NCBI GenBank assembly: GCA_019634345.1
Contig: JAHQVL010000338.1
Span: 1 to 35,621 of the forward strand
DNA: 35,621 nucleotides
Direction of reading: 5' to 3'
Source: Rhodothermaceae bacterium
GTDB lineage: Bacteria; Bacteroidota; Rhodothermia; Rhodothermales; JAHQVL01
The notes beneath the pieces were generated by a model. That model was not told the origin of the DNA. It did not search any database and saw only the letters and a program-made list of their open reading frames with translations. This document shows positions 16,292-23,731 of this stretch, one piece after another. Position numbers and translations under genes: made by a program. Numbering within the stretch: the first letter of the stretch is position 1; each line of letters begins with the position of its first letter.

Positions 16292-16337
16292 TATCTAAGG
16301 TGTCACGTAAACCCTGAAGCCTTAACACGTGTCAAAC

Positions 16338-16343
16338 TATAAT
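16338..16343 (+). promoter_or_regulatory. Possible -10 element for the serine hydrolase gene
   Basis: A perfect TATAAT sits 43 nt before ATG 16387, six bases after the palindrome ACACGTGT (16325-16332), a possible operator. No good -35 hexamer is present at 16-18 nt spacing, and Bacteroidota often use a different consensus, so this is weak. Confidence 0.3.
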
Positions 16344-16386
16344 CCACTCAAGGGCACGTTTTTATTGTTCAAAAAAAAGATACCCC

Positions 16387-17517
16387 ATGGCTACCCGGAA
16401 TATTTGTAGAAGGGCATATTGGTTTGTCCTGGCCTGTGCAGGTTTGTTTTTGATTCATGAGTCTGCACAAGCACAATCTAAGATAGATCAAAATGCAGCA
16501 TGGATACGTGGAGTGGTTGATAGCACGCTGAAGGCAGAGAATGTACCTGCCCTTTCTCTTGGAATCGTTCAGGATGGGCGGCTTGTCTTTTCAGAAGGTT
16601 TTGGGACGATAGATCGAGAAAGCAGCAAAGAAGTAGACGGATCAACAATATATCAGATTGGTTCTGACTCAAAAAAATTAACAGCTATCATTGCCAAGAA
16701 CCTTGCTCTTGAGGGATTGCTAGATTTTGATGAGCCTATTGGGACATACTTGGGTTCGTCGATCACAGAAGAAGCACACGAAAAGTTAAAGGGAGTCACG
16801 ATGCGGCTTTTGCTTCAGCATCGGGCTGGAGTACCCTACAGGCCTCCCACTAATCGAAGGGTCGATGGCGATCCAATGCTTATACCATACAGCGAGAAAG
16901 ACCTGTTGAATGATTTAAACAACTTGGTAATGCGTTCAGAACCGGGTACAGATTCAGGGTATTCAAACTTCGGATTTGCAATAGCTGGTTACATCTGCGA
17001 ACGAGCAAGCGGTGAGTCTTATGCTGTGCTTTTGCAGAAATACCTTGCTGAGGAACTTGAGTTGACCGCTACCATAGTGGATCCAAGTGAAAAACAGATT
17101 CCTCAGATTGCTATACCATATCGTAAGGATGATCGTTTGGTGAAATCTCAGCGTTGGAATATGGGGAAAATGACACCAGCAGGAGGCGTTTTCTCCAATA
17201 TCAACGATTCTGCAACGTTGATGATTGCTCAACTAGACGCGTACAGGCGCTTTGAAGAAGTCAGTGATAAGGGGCACCCTCTCATTCTCACAGACCCTCA
17301 TGAGGAGGAAGGCCGATACTATGGGTTTGGGTTAGGCAAAACTGTCTATGAATACGGCACGCGATATGGACACGGGGGCGATTTAGATGGGTTCGCAAGC
17401 GCATATATGTTTTCTCCTAAGCAAAATGGCGGGCTCATTTTCTTCACTACAAGCGGTGGTAGATGGGTCGGCCGTTTGGAATCTCAATTACACACCAGAT
17501 TGTTTGGAGAGAACTAA
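16387..17517 (+). CDS. Serine hydrolase, class C beta-lactamase/penicillin-binding-protein fold
   Basis: 376 residues. Signal peptide MATRNICRRAYWFVLACAGLFLIHESAQA-Q. The family triad is complete: Ser93-x-x-Lys96 (GSDSKKLTA), Tyr192-Ser193-Asn194 (GYSNFGF) and His329-Gly-Gly (GHGGDLDGF), plus LLLQHRAGVP. Proteins of this group (PF00144) include beta-lactamases, D-Ala-D-Ala peptidases and esterases, and most environmental members do not confer resistance. It is a secreted, probably periplasmic enzyme; substrate not predictable. A GNAT gene follows 32 nt downstream on the same strand. Confidence 0.9.
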   Translation: MATRNICRRAYWFVLACAGLFLIHESAQAQSKIDQNAAWIRGVVDSTLKAENVPALSLGIVQDGRLVFSEGFGTIDRESSKEVDGSTIYQIGSDSKKLTAIIAKNLALEGLLDFDEPIGTYLGSSITEEAHEKLKGVTMRLLLQHRAGVPYRPPTNRRVDGDPMLIPYSEKDLLNDLNNLVMRSEPGTDSGYSNFGFAIAGYICERASGESYAVLLQKYLAEELELTATIVDPSEKQIPQIAIPYRKDDRLVKSQRWNMGKMTPAGGVFSNINDSATLMIAQLDAYRRFEEVSDKGHPLILTDPHEEEGRYYGFGLGKTVYEYGTRYGHGGDLDGFASAYMFSPKQNGGLIFFTTSGGRWVGRLESQLHTRLFGEN

Positions 17518-17549
17518 TAAGTGTCATCTACCTGCCTAAGTTGATATCC

Positions 17550-18047
17550 ATGACCTCTCCTAACTACAAAAAGATCGAGTTTCGGAAGCTCTCAGAAGTC
17601 AGCTCCCACGCTATAATTGAACTCATGAATGACCCAGATGTGAGGCGGCACTTGCCGCTTGCGAAAGGTCATTTTGGAATGCCTGAATATAAACGATTCA
17701 TCGCGGCAAAAGAGCAAATATGGAATGAGTACGGCTACGGTCCCTGGGCGTTTGTGCTTGAGGATGAGTTTGTTGGCTGGGGAGGTGTACAACCTGAAGG
17801 CGAAGATGCAGACATTGGACTTGTGCTTCGCAAGGCATACTGGGGTGCGGGTAGGGTACTCTACGCGAGAATAGTAGACCATGCCTTCGGAGAACTTGGC
17901 GTTGATTCCGTGATTACGTTGCTCCCTTCAAGCAGAACTCGGTTAGCTGGTCTGCAGCGCCTGGGCTTTGACAAAGACGGGGAGATCATGATTGGCGAAG
18001 AACGCTTTTTCCGTTTTCGACTCACACGGGAAAACTATCAGCAGTAA
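17550..18047 (+). CDS. GNAT-family acetyltransferase (RimJ/RimL-like)
   Basis: 165 residues from ATG 17550 (MTSPNYKKIEFRKL); the longer frame from 17463 overlaps the preceding gene. The region YGPWAFVLEDEFVGWGGVQPEGEDADIGLVL with YWGAGRVLYARIVDHAF matches the RimJ/L-type acetyltransferase core; the acetyl-CoA loop (WGAGR) is a short form. RLAGLQRLGFDKDG is the usual C-terminal strand. Likely a cytoplasmic acetyl transfer to a small molecule or protein N-terminus; acceptor unknown. It may be cotranscribed with the serine hydrolase. Confidence 0.8.
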   Translation: MTSPNYKKIEFRKLSEVSSHAIIELMNDPDVRRHLPLAKGHFGMPEYKRFIAAKEQIWNEYGYGPWAFVLEDEFVGWGGVQPEGEDADIGLVLRKAYWGAGRVLYARIVDHAFGELGVDSVITLLPSSRTRLAGLQRLGFDKDGEIMIGEERFFRFRLTRENYQQ

Positions 18048-18070
18048 AGGAATCGGTAAGCGCCCAATAC

Positions 18071-18326
18071 TTGTCTTTTCGAGCTTGCCGAGAAATCTAT
18101 GCAGTATGCAAGCAGTTATGCTACTGTAAAACATAGGTCCTGGGCGGGCTGCTACTGATGACGTCTAATCTCGTCATTCCGAGTTTATCGAGGAATCTAT
18201 GCTTTACATGAGCACCCTGGCTAAAGTAAAGCATAGACCCTTCGGCAAGCTCAGGGTGACAAGGTTTTAGGTCATCGTCCTTTCCCGATAAAGCAATGCT
18301 TTATTGAGGTTCTCAGGGGGACAAGA
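18071..18326. repeat. Cluster of REP-like palindromic elements (about 2.5 copies)
   Basis: This fills most of the 427-bp gap between the GNAT and the LytM gene. The best copy (18171-18264) starts TCGTCATTCCGAG and ends CTTCGGCAAGCTCAGGGTGAC, with perfect 12-bp arms TCTATGCTTTAC (18196-18207) and GTAAAGCATAGA (18226-18237). A decayed copy is at 18071-18138 (TTCGAGCTTGCCGAGAAATC ... ACATAGGTCCTGGGC). A partial third at 18281-18326 has ATAAAGC/GCTTTAT arms and CTCAGGGGGACAAG. I recall similar GTCATTCCGAG/CTCAGGGTGAC palindromes as dispersed repeats in many bacteria. No transposase is nearby. Confidence 0.85.
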
Positions 18327-18474
18327 TAAATGGTGTTAATTTCTTGGATAAACTATATTTTACTCAGAACTTCTCCTGAAATTTGTTATATTTTCAGCAC
18401 GCATCCGCTTAATAGGTAATAAGCAACTCTGGCCTATCTTTTCCATTTTTTCGAAGCCCAAATCAAAACGTACA

Positions 18475-19011
18475 ATGCGACCGTTTATCACCTGTATGTG
18501 CTCATACACTCAGCGAGCTCGAATTCTCCAGTCAGCGATCTTACTGTTGTTGCCTGTCGTCATTATAGGCTGCAGTACATTGTCCACAAACTCCGATTTG
18601 TCCGACTCTTTTCTTGCTCAAAAAGGGCATTTAGATTGGCCAACAGAAGGGGTGATTGCTAAATCCTTTGGCACAGATGTGAACCCGGTTTACAGCACGA
18701 AGACGATCAATCCTGGAATATGGATTTCTACGGCTCCTCAAGCTGAAGTCAATGCTGTGTTTGATGGAGAAGTGACAGCCGTTTATACAATGCCAGAATT
18801 TGGCCGGGTCATTACAATTAACCACGGTGACTATACCAGTTTGTATGGCAACCTCTCCTCGTTACAAGTAGCTGAAGGAATGCCGGTAGAAGCCGGACAG
18901 CTTATTGGTGTTTCTGGGACCGAGAATGAGCCCAGAGGGGAGTCTGTATTCTTTGCGGTCTTTAAAGACGGTGCAGAAGAAAATCCTGAGGACTGGCTGG
19001 CGTCTAATTAA
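18475..19011 (+). CDS. Lipoprotein with catalytically degenerate LytM (M23-like) domain, EnvC-type
   Basis: 178 residues. A hydrophobic N-terminus ends in a lipobox, IIGC at Cys33. The remainder is one LytM/M23 domain: LDWPTEGVIAKSFG, the core VNAVFDGEVTAVYTMPEFGRVITINHGDYTSLYGNLSSL, GMPVEAGQLIGVSG and FFAVFKDGAEENPEDWL. The zinc ligands of active M23 enzymes are missing: the HxxxD site is replaced around NPGIWIST and the terminal HxH by FFAVF. Degenerate LytM proteins such as EnvC bind and activate cell-wall amidases rather than cut murein. Bacteroidota EnvC homologs normally have a long coiled coil before this domain, which is absent here. Probable regulator of septal murein hydrolysis; the partner is not in the window. 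Confidence 0.8.
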   Translation: MRPFITCMCSYTQRARILQSAILLLLPVVIIGCSTLSTNSDLSDSFLAQKGHLDWPTEGVIAKSFGTDVNPVYSTKTINPGIWISTAPQAEVNAVFDGEVTAVYTMPEFGRVITINHGDYTSLYGNLSSLQVAEGMPVEAGQLIGVSGTENEPRGESVFFAVFKDGAEENPEDWLASN

Positions 19012-19012
19012 C

Positions 19013-19486
19013 CTAACCGTTGCTATCTTTTTTTGAAGCCTTCTGGCGCATCTCACTTCGCCTCATAGGCATGGTATCTATAAGGCTGAATACATCTTGA
19101 AGGCGAATCTCAGGGCCGCCTTCCCGTTTGATTCCACCGTCCTTTCCTATCAGGTAGGCACGGTAGCTTCCAGGATTTACTCCAAACGTTTCACGAAGCT
19201 GATCGACATCTTCTGAGGAAAGGGCGCGTTCTGCAGCAGTGCCTTTTCCATCTTCAAATGCACTGATCAGCACCATGTTACGGTCTTCAAACTCTGCTCG
19301 CAGGCTTTTAATTTCTGTTGCCAGCGTCTGGTAGGCCGGTGTGGCCTCTTGCTCAGCAAACACAACAAGTAACCTGTTCTTCCAACGGTACTCGTTTAAG
19401 TCGAACGAGCCTTTGTCTTGTGCCATGCTCGGAGAGGCACATGTGGAAAGGATACACAATACCAGAATTCCAAAGAGGAGATGCAT
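19013..19486 (-). CDS. DUF4174-family secreted protein
   Basis: 157 residues. Signal peptide MHLLFGILVLCILSTCASPSMA-Q. The mature part (LNEYRWKNRLLVVFAEQE, VLISAFEDGKG, FGVNPGSYRAYLIGKDGGIKREGG) matches the DUF4174 pattern: a short thioredoxin-like fold without a CxxC motif, ending after a GG(I/V)K(R/L) strand. Function unknown. The C-terminus is basic. It is convergent with the LytM lipoprotein, one base between the stop codons. Confidence 0.75.
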   Translation of the reverse strand: MHLLFGILVLCILSTCASPSMAQDKGSFDLNEYRWKNRLLVVFAEQEATPAYQTLATEIKSLRAEFEDRNMVLISAFEDGKGTAAERALSSEDVDQLRETFGVNPGSYRAYLIGKDGGIKREGGPEIRLQDVFSLIDTMPMRRSEMRQKASKKDSNG

Positions 19487-19525
19487 GATCGCAATAGGTT
19501 AGTCAGTCTTAATAAATTAACAATC

Positions 19526-20206
19526 TTAATGTGACTCTTCTATGCTGACACGAACTGGATGTATTTTAGTTTGCTTGAAACGAATACGCCATAACCAGTA
19601 GAACATTGTAATTAGCACGATTAGAATGGGAAAGGCGAGTAGTACTGGTGTTTGTAGTACCTCTGGGAGTACTTGGGTTTGTCCCAGGAAAAAAGCTTGC
19701 GCCGCAATAAACAAGGCAAAACACATCCGCCATAGATGCCGCATTATCCTAGATCTCCCTTGCCATTCTCCAGACCTCTTTCGAATATCGTATATGCCGG
19801 TGAGTACTCCGATGAGGCCAAAAAGGAAAAAGGGATAGGGTGGAAAGCCATTCCGCTCACCACCTAAAGCGATAGCCTCGATACCAAATATGAGGCTGGT
19901 CAGGCCGATAACCAATGCGATTAACATCGCGCATGTATTTATCCAACCCAAGCGCAGAGGAATCGGGCGCACGGTAGTCGTTGCCGTGAAAACCAGATAG
20001 GCTGTGATCACCGACGCCGGTACATTGATTGAGGGTGCTGCCCCATGGAAAATCGAAGTTAGCATGCCTGTGAATGACATGGTGAGCATGGTGTAGACAA
20101 ACAGCATCCCCGCTTTGCGATGGAGGGGGGCTCCCTTGATGGAAAAGAGGGCTACGTACCCTAATATCAACCCTAGAGCTCCACTAATAATATGTATCAG
20201 TACCAT
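19526..20206 (-). CDS. DUF2306-family multi-pass membrane protein
   Basis: 226 residues with about seven hydrophobic segments. The start LIHIISGALGLILGYVALFSIKGAPLHRKAG is the typical DUF2306 beginning (conserved His in LHR and in the first helix), followed by YTMLTMSFTGM and later FGLIGVLTGIYDIR. The family is predicted inner-membrane; function unestablished. It lies 53 nt after a DUF1330 gene on the same strand, separated by an imperfect hairpin. No catalytic residues identified. Confidence 0.75.
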   Translation of the reverse strand: MVLIHIISGALGLILGYVALFSIKGAPLHRKAGMLFVYTMLTMSFTGMLTSIFHGAAPSINVPASVITAYLVFTATTTVRPIPLRLGWINTCAMLIALVIGLTSLIFGIEAIALGGERNGFPPYPFFLFGLIGVLTGIYDIRKRSGEWQGRSRIMRHLWRMCFALFIAAQAFFLGQTQVLPEVLQTPVLLAFPILIVLITMFYWLWRIRFKQTKIHPVRVSIEESH

Positions 20207-20213
20207 CTTTTAT

Positions 20214-20246
20214 GATCATGTTCTTCTTTAAGAGAAAAACGTGATC
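20214..20246. other. Imperfect hairpin between DUF1330 and DUF2306 genes
   Basis: GATCATGTT (20214-20222) pairs with AACGTGATC (20238-20246) with one G.U pair, and the intervening TTCTT...AAGAGAA extends the stem. It may be an intercistronic processing or attenuation structure; no T-tract follows on either strand. Confidence 0.35.
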
Positions 20247-20259
20247 ATCGGCAAGAAGG

Positions 20260-20685
20260 TTACAGGAGCTGGTCTTCCACAATAGGCAATAAACGGGAAT
20301 CTTCCAGTGCGGCTGTTCGATGTCCGGCCCCTGCCAGGTATTCAGCATCGGTAGCAAAGGCCATAAAATCTTCAACCGAACGATGCCTCACTAACAGCAC
20401 TACGTCCCATCGTTTATCAGGTGGGCCAATAAGGTAATTGCCTCCTGCCCCTTTAAATATCAATGCGCTACCTGCTTTTTCGAGTAAGGGCAATGTATGC
20501 GTTATGTATTTATTATACGCTTCCTCTCCAGATATGGGCACTGATGGTGCAAGCTCCGGATTGGCTGAATAATCTGCAGTTTCCTTGAATCGGAGGAAAT
20601 TTAACATCACAAACGCACCCTGATGATTGCTCATTACAAAAGCTCTTCCTGCTTCTTGGGTAACTTCAATGTATTGGTCAGACAT
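20260..20685 (-). CDS. DUF1330-family small protein
   Basis: 141 residues from ATG 20685, preferred over 20748 because GAGGA precedes it at good spacing, one of the few clear Shine-Dalgarno sites here. AFVMLNFLRFKETADY, EAYNKYITHTLPLLEKAG, WDVVLLVRHRSVEDFMAFATDAEYLAG are the DUF1330 hallmarks: a ferredoxin-like alpha/beta barrel with conserved NfLRF and F(aF)..d.eY motifs. Members are small cytoplasmic proteins without an assigned reaction. Upstream is the divergent region with HR6. Confidence 0.8.
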   Translation of the reverse strand: MSDQYIEVTQEAGRAFVMSNHQGAFVMLNFLRFKETADYSANPELAPSVPISGEEAYNKYITHTLPLLEKAGSALIFKGAGGNYLIGPPDKRWDVVLLVRHRSVEDFMAFATDAEYLAGAGHRTAALEDSRLLPIVEDQLL

Positions 20686-20795
20686 ATCCTCGCCTAATAG
20701 TGATGTTTGTTTTCTTTTCGCTCTTTCCCGTACTTCAATCGAATGCAAAGGGTTCTAGGTACAATCACATAATTTCTGAAGAATTGATGTGATTG

Positions 20796-20868
20796 GTTCC
20801 GGGTTTCGTATTTCGTGTTTCGAGTTGTTTTAGGTCAAATGGACGTTTTTTAACCCGGAACGCGAAAC
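20796..20868. repeat. HR6: heptamer-built inverted repeat
   Basis: Five consecutive 7-mers on the left (20796-20830), of the form GTTTCGN with GTTCCGG first and GTTGTTT last. Right-arm 7-mers are CCGGAAC (20855-20861) and GCGAAAC (20862-20868). GTTCCGGGTT (20796-20805) and AACCCGGAAC (20852-20861) are perfect 10-bp arms. It lies between the divergent DUF1330 and lipoprotein genes and runs directly into the hairpin at 20870-20900. Confidence 0.85.
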
Positions 20869-20869
20869 C

Positions 20870-20900
20870 AACCAGATAAACCGCCAGGATTTATTTGGTT
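20870..20900. other. HR6-linked hairpin, homologous to 29468-29498
   Basis: AACCAGATAAACC (20870-20882) pairs with GATTTATTTGGTT (20888-20900) with one G.U and one C.A mismatch around a 5-nt loop. It aligns without gaps to the hairpin after HR8, about 80% identical over 45 nt, with two compensatory pair changes. It is followed by TATACTTA, 33 nt before the next start codon. Confidence 0.7.
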
Positions 20901-20939
20901 ATACTTAGTACACTCATTACTAAACATCGAATAAAGACT

Positions 20940-21671
20940 ATGCTCAAAATTCTCTCCTCACCGCGAAAAAGAAGTCGAGTTAACGGGTGGGGGGCATTGA
21001 TGATGGTTCTTATTCTACCTGCATTTCTCCTGGCTTGTAATACCGACAAAAAACCTTATGAGACACCTGAAGGAGTGACGGTTATTCCTGAAATGAAACT
21101 CGCTTTTGAGCTTCCAGATGGATGGTGGCAAGACGGTCCCCCGTATCGGATAGACTCTGATGGCCAGCTTGTGGAAACCGATTCTGAAGAAGGGGGAATA
21201 ACAAAAAACCTGATTCAGGCATGGGCTAACGGCGGCAATGAAGACCTGAATACGGTGATGCACCTGTACATGTACCATAATCTACCAGGGGGGCAGGATA
21301 CAGTGCTTATGAACATGGAAGATGTGGTTTTTCATATGCTCACACTCAACGTAGATACCTATTACGATGACGATCAGTTAGCTGCATGGGCTCAAGGACG
21401 ATGTGGTAACAAAGTGGATACCTACTGCGATGAGGGAACGATGCCTGCAAACCTGCGATTGATCCGTGTCCTGGAGCCCGAGGAAAATCCATTTCAAGAG
21501 GGCACTGGCGTGTTGTATTACGTTCCAGCAGCTGAAATTCCTGTCGTTGTCTATACCTACTATGTAGTCAGAGATAGATGGGCCTACCGTATTTCTTATG
21601 AAATGACACCAAATCAGATTGACGGTAAGCCGTATCCATCCCTGTTGGACACGATTGAGTTCGTAGAATAG
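20940..21671 (+). CDS. Predicted lipoprotein of unknown function
   Basis: 243 residues from ATG 20940; the longer frame from 20895 does not begin with a signal. Signal peptide with lipobox LLAC at Cys33 (ALMMVLILPAFLLAC). The mature part starts with a Pro/Thr-rich linker and ELPDGWWQDGPPYRI, and contains Cys-bearing GRCGNKVDTYCDEGTM and a C-terminal VYTYYVVRDRWAYRISYEM strand region. It resembles PsbP-like or DUF1795-type folds only loosely (a GW-motif strand, then an alternating alpha/beta tail); I do not recognise the family. Conserved Cys pair may form a disulfide in the periplasm. Confidence 0.6.
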   Translation: MLKILSSPRKRSRVNGWGALMMVLILPAFLLACNTDKKPYETPEGVTVIPEMKLAFELPDGWWQDGPPYRIDSDGQLVETDSEEGGITKNLIQAWANGGNEDLNTVMHLYMYHNLPGGQDTVLMNMEDVVFHMLTLNVDTYYDDDQLAAWAQGRCGNKVDTYCDEGTMPANLRLIRVLEPEENPFQEGTGVLYYVPAAEIPVVVYTYYVVRDRWAYRISYEMTPNQIDGKPYPSLLDTIEFVE

Positions 21672-21698
21672 CCGAAGACCTCGCCAGTACGTAGAGTC

Positions 21699-21983
21699 TT
21701 ACTGTCGCACAAGCTGGCGAAGCGCGCGCGTCAGTGCCACGGGTACTACGGAGGTGTGCGACTCTCCTTCAAATTCTTTGAAGTGAACCGTGAACGAAGA
21801 TGCAGCCTTGCTGGATAAGTCGTCTGCCATGCGCCTTGCATTGGTTTTTAGTTTGAACTCAGCGAGCATAGGAATCGACGGATCCTCTTCGTGTTCACCA
21901 ACACCTATGAAGACGTTCGCGGATTTCTGATCCAAGAATTCCTGCCGATTCTCCCTTTTAAATAGCTGCAGGTAATCGACTGT
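21699..21983 (-). pseudogene. Remnant of an alpha/beta-hydrolase esterase (C-terminal fragment)
   Basis: The frame runs about 95 codons on the minus strand from just after a TGA at 21986-21984 to the stop at 21699-21701. No ATG is present; only TTG at 21935 could start it. The translation (VFIGVGEHEED, LAEFKLKTNARRMADDL, FTVHFKEFEGESHTSVVPVALTRALRQL) looks like the C-terminus of BesA/IroE-like putative esterases, including the catalytic His in GESHTS. The nucleophile half is absent upstream, where the promoter of the GH44 gene lies instead. Probably a truncated, non-functional copy; a short expressed protein is less likely. Confidence 0.65.
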
Positions 21984-22030
21984 TCATCCTGCAGATGCTG
22001 ATTATTGGAATAGTAATTGAAATCTCCGCA

Positions 22031-22060
22031 TTGAGATCTTATCATCTGATAAACTATCCT
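22031..22060 (+). promoter_or_regulatory. Candidate promoter with operator palindrome for GH44 gene
   Basis: TTGAGA (22031-22036) and TATCCT (22055-22060) are spaced 18 nt. Between them lies TTATCA-TC-TGATAA (22039-22052), a perfect 6-bp-arm palindrome placed where a repressor would block RNA polymerase. It ends 27 nt before the ATG. Inferred from pattern only. Confidence 0.4.
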
Positions 22061-22079
22061 GGATTTACCGTCGCTTGAA

Positions 22080-23726
22080 ATGACACAACGCACCCTTTTT
22101 CGCTTCTTTTCTGCTGGTCTTTTCTGCCTGCTTATTATTGGAGGATGTGATAGCTCCGACCCGAATGGGGGGAATGAAGAGGAGGAGATACCAATTGAGG
22201 CTGCAAGAAGCATCGATGTATCTATCAACACCAATGAAGGCCGGCAAGCCATCAGTCCGTATATCTACGGGTCGAATCAGGAATTGAGCAGTACAGATGC
22301 CTTCACCGTTCGGCGCATCGGAGGAAACCGGTTAACAGGGTATAACTGGGAGAACGATTACTCCAACGCGGGTGAGGATTGGATGCACTCCAGCGATATA
22401 TTCTTGCTGAACAACAGCGGCCTTACAGAATCAAGCGCTCAGTCCGCTGTTGTGATGACGAATTTCCACGACCAATCCATCGCAATGGGCGCGGAATCCA
22501 TCATCACGTTGCAGATGGCGGGCTATGTAGCTGCAGACAAGAATGGAAACGTGTCTGCAGGACAAACCGCACCGTCCTTCCGGTGGAAACAAGTTGCCTT
22601 TACCAAGAACGCTCCTTTTGATACACAACCCGATCGAACGGACGACACCGTCTATATGGATGAGTTTGTACAGTTCATGGTAAATCGCTATGGAAGTGCA
22701 TCATCTGAAACGGGTGTGCAGTGGTACTCCCTCGATAACGAACCGGGCCTCTGGGCTTCAACGCACCCTCGAATTTATCCTGAGCAGTTGAAAGTAACGG
22801 ATCTGGTGGACCGCTCCATCGAACTGGCATTGGCCGTTAAAGCGGTGGATCCAGACGCAAAAATTGTTGGGCCAGCTCTGTATGGGTTTGCTGCATATGA
22901 GACCTTGCAAGGAGCACCCGACTGGGAGCAGGAACAGACGGGGAAGTGGTTTATCGAATATTATCTGGATAAGATGAGGGAGGCCGAGCAAACCCACGGT
23001 ATGCGTCTGCTTGATGTATTGGATGTCCACTGGTACCCGGAAGCTCGAGGAGACAACCGGATTACACTAAATGACGGCACGGAGACAACGAAAGATGCCC
23101 TTGCGCGGTTACAGGCTCCGCGTACGTTATGGGATGCAAGTTATGTAGAAGATAGCTGGATTGGTCAATGGAAGCAGGCGTTTCTTCCCCTAATACCTAC
23201 CCTCCATGAATCCATTGAGTCCTACTATCCTGGGACGAAGCTTGGCATCACCGAATACAACTATGGAGCCGGGAATTCAATTTCTGGTGGATTGGCCCAG
23301 GTCGACGTCTTAGGCGTCTTTGGTACATCTGACATTCATCTAGCCACACTGTGGCGGCTAAACGGGGAGCACAGGTATGCCAGCTCTGCGTTCAAGCTCT
23401 TTCGGGATTACGACGGACAGGGATCTGTATACGGCAACACGGCTGTGCTCGTGGATCTGGCAGACAAAGAAACGTTTTCGGTTTATGCATCCATCCATGA
23501 CGACAACGACGAGCAACTGCACATCATGGTCGTCAACAAACATATGGAAGATGCAACAGCATTTACGTTCAATACGGAAAGCAGCACGTCTTATTCAGAA
23601 GCAGACATCTGGTTCTTTGACCAGAGAAGCCCGCTTGTTCAGCAGGCTTCATCGCAGTCCATTTCAGGTAGTGCCTTCACATACACGGTGCCTGCTCAAA
23701 CGGCAATGCATTTTGTGTTGAAGTGA
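22080..23726 (+). CDS. Glycoside hydrolase family 44 (endo-beta-glucanase/xyloglucanase type), lipoprotein
   Basis: 548 residues. Signal peptide with lipobox IGGC at Cys23, then an acidic linker (GGNEEEEIP). GH44 signatures follow: ISPYIYGSNQE, VRRIGGNRLTGYNWENDYSNAGEDW (about 78-101), acid/base Glu221 in WYSLDNEPGLW, DVHWYPEARG (about 315-323) and nucleophile Glu392 in LGITEYNYGAG. The C-terminal beta-sandwich ends QTAMHFVLK. Family enzymes cut internal beta-1,4-glucan or xyloglucan bonds with retention. Lipidation suggests the outer membrane, possibly surface-exposed. It is a single gene, convergent with the DUF1501 gene (5 nt between stops), with its own likely regulated promoter. Confidence 0.92.
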   Translation: MTQRTLFRFFSAGLFCLLIIGGCDSSDPNGGNEEEEIPIEAARSIDVSINTNEGRQAISPYIYGSNQELSSTDAFTVRRIGGNRLTGYNWENDYSNAGEDWMHSSDIFLLNNSGLTESSAQSAVVMTNFHDQSIAMGAESIITLQMAGYVAADKNGNVSAGQTAPSFRWKQVAFTKNAPFDTQPDRTDDTVYMDEFVQFMVNRYGSASSETGVQWYSLDNEPGLWASTHPRIYPEQLKVTDLVDRSIELALAVKAVDPDAKIVGPALYGFAAYETLQGAPDWEQEQTGKWFIEYYLDKMREAEQTHGMRLLDVLDVHWYPEARGDNRITLNDGTETTKDALARLQAPRTLWDASYVEDSWIGQWKQAFLPLIPTLHESIESYYPGTKLGITEYNYGAGNSISGGLAQVDVLGVFGTSDIHLATLWRLNGEHRYASSAFKLFRDYDGQGSVYGNTAVLVDLADKETFSVYASIHDDNDEQLHIMVVNKHMEDATAFTFNTESSTSYSEADIWFFDQRSPLVQQASSQSISGSAFTYTVPAQTAMHFVLK

Positions 23727-23731
23727 GGGTA

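Noticed and set aside
16325..16343. ACACGTGT palindrome plus TATAAT as a confident promoter-operator
   Set aside because: No matching -35 hexamer and a single occurrence; kept only as a low-confidence -10 feature.
16387..17517. Antibiotic-resistance beta-lactamase
   Set aside because: PF00144 members are functionally diverse and the sequence shows no feature specific to resistance enzymes.
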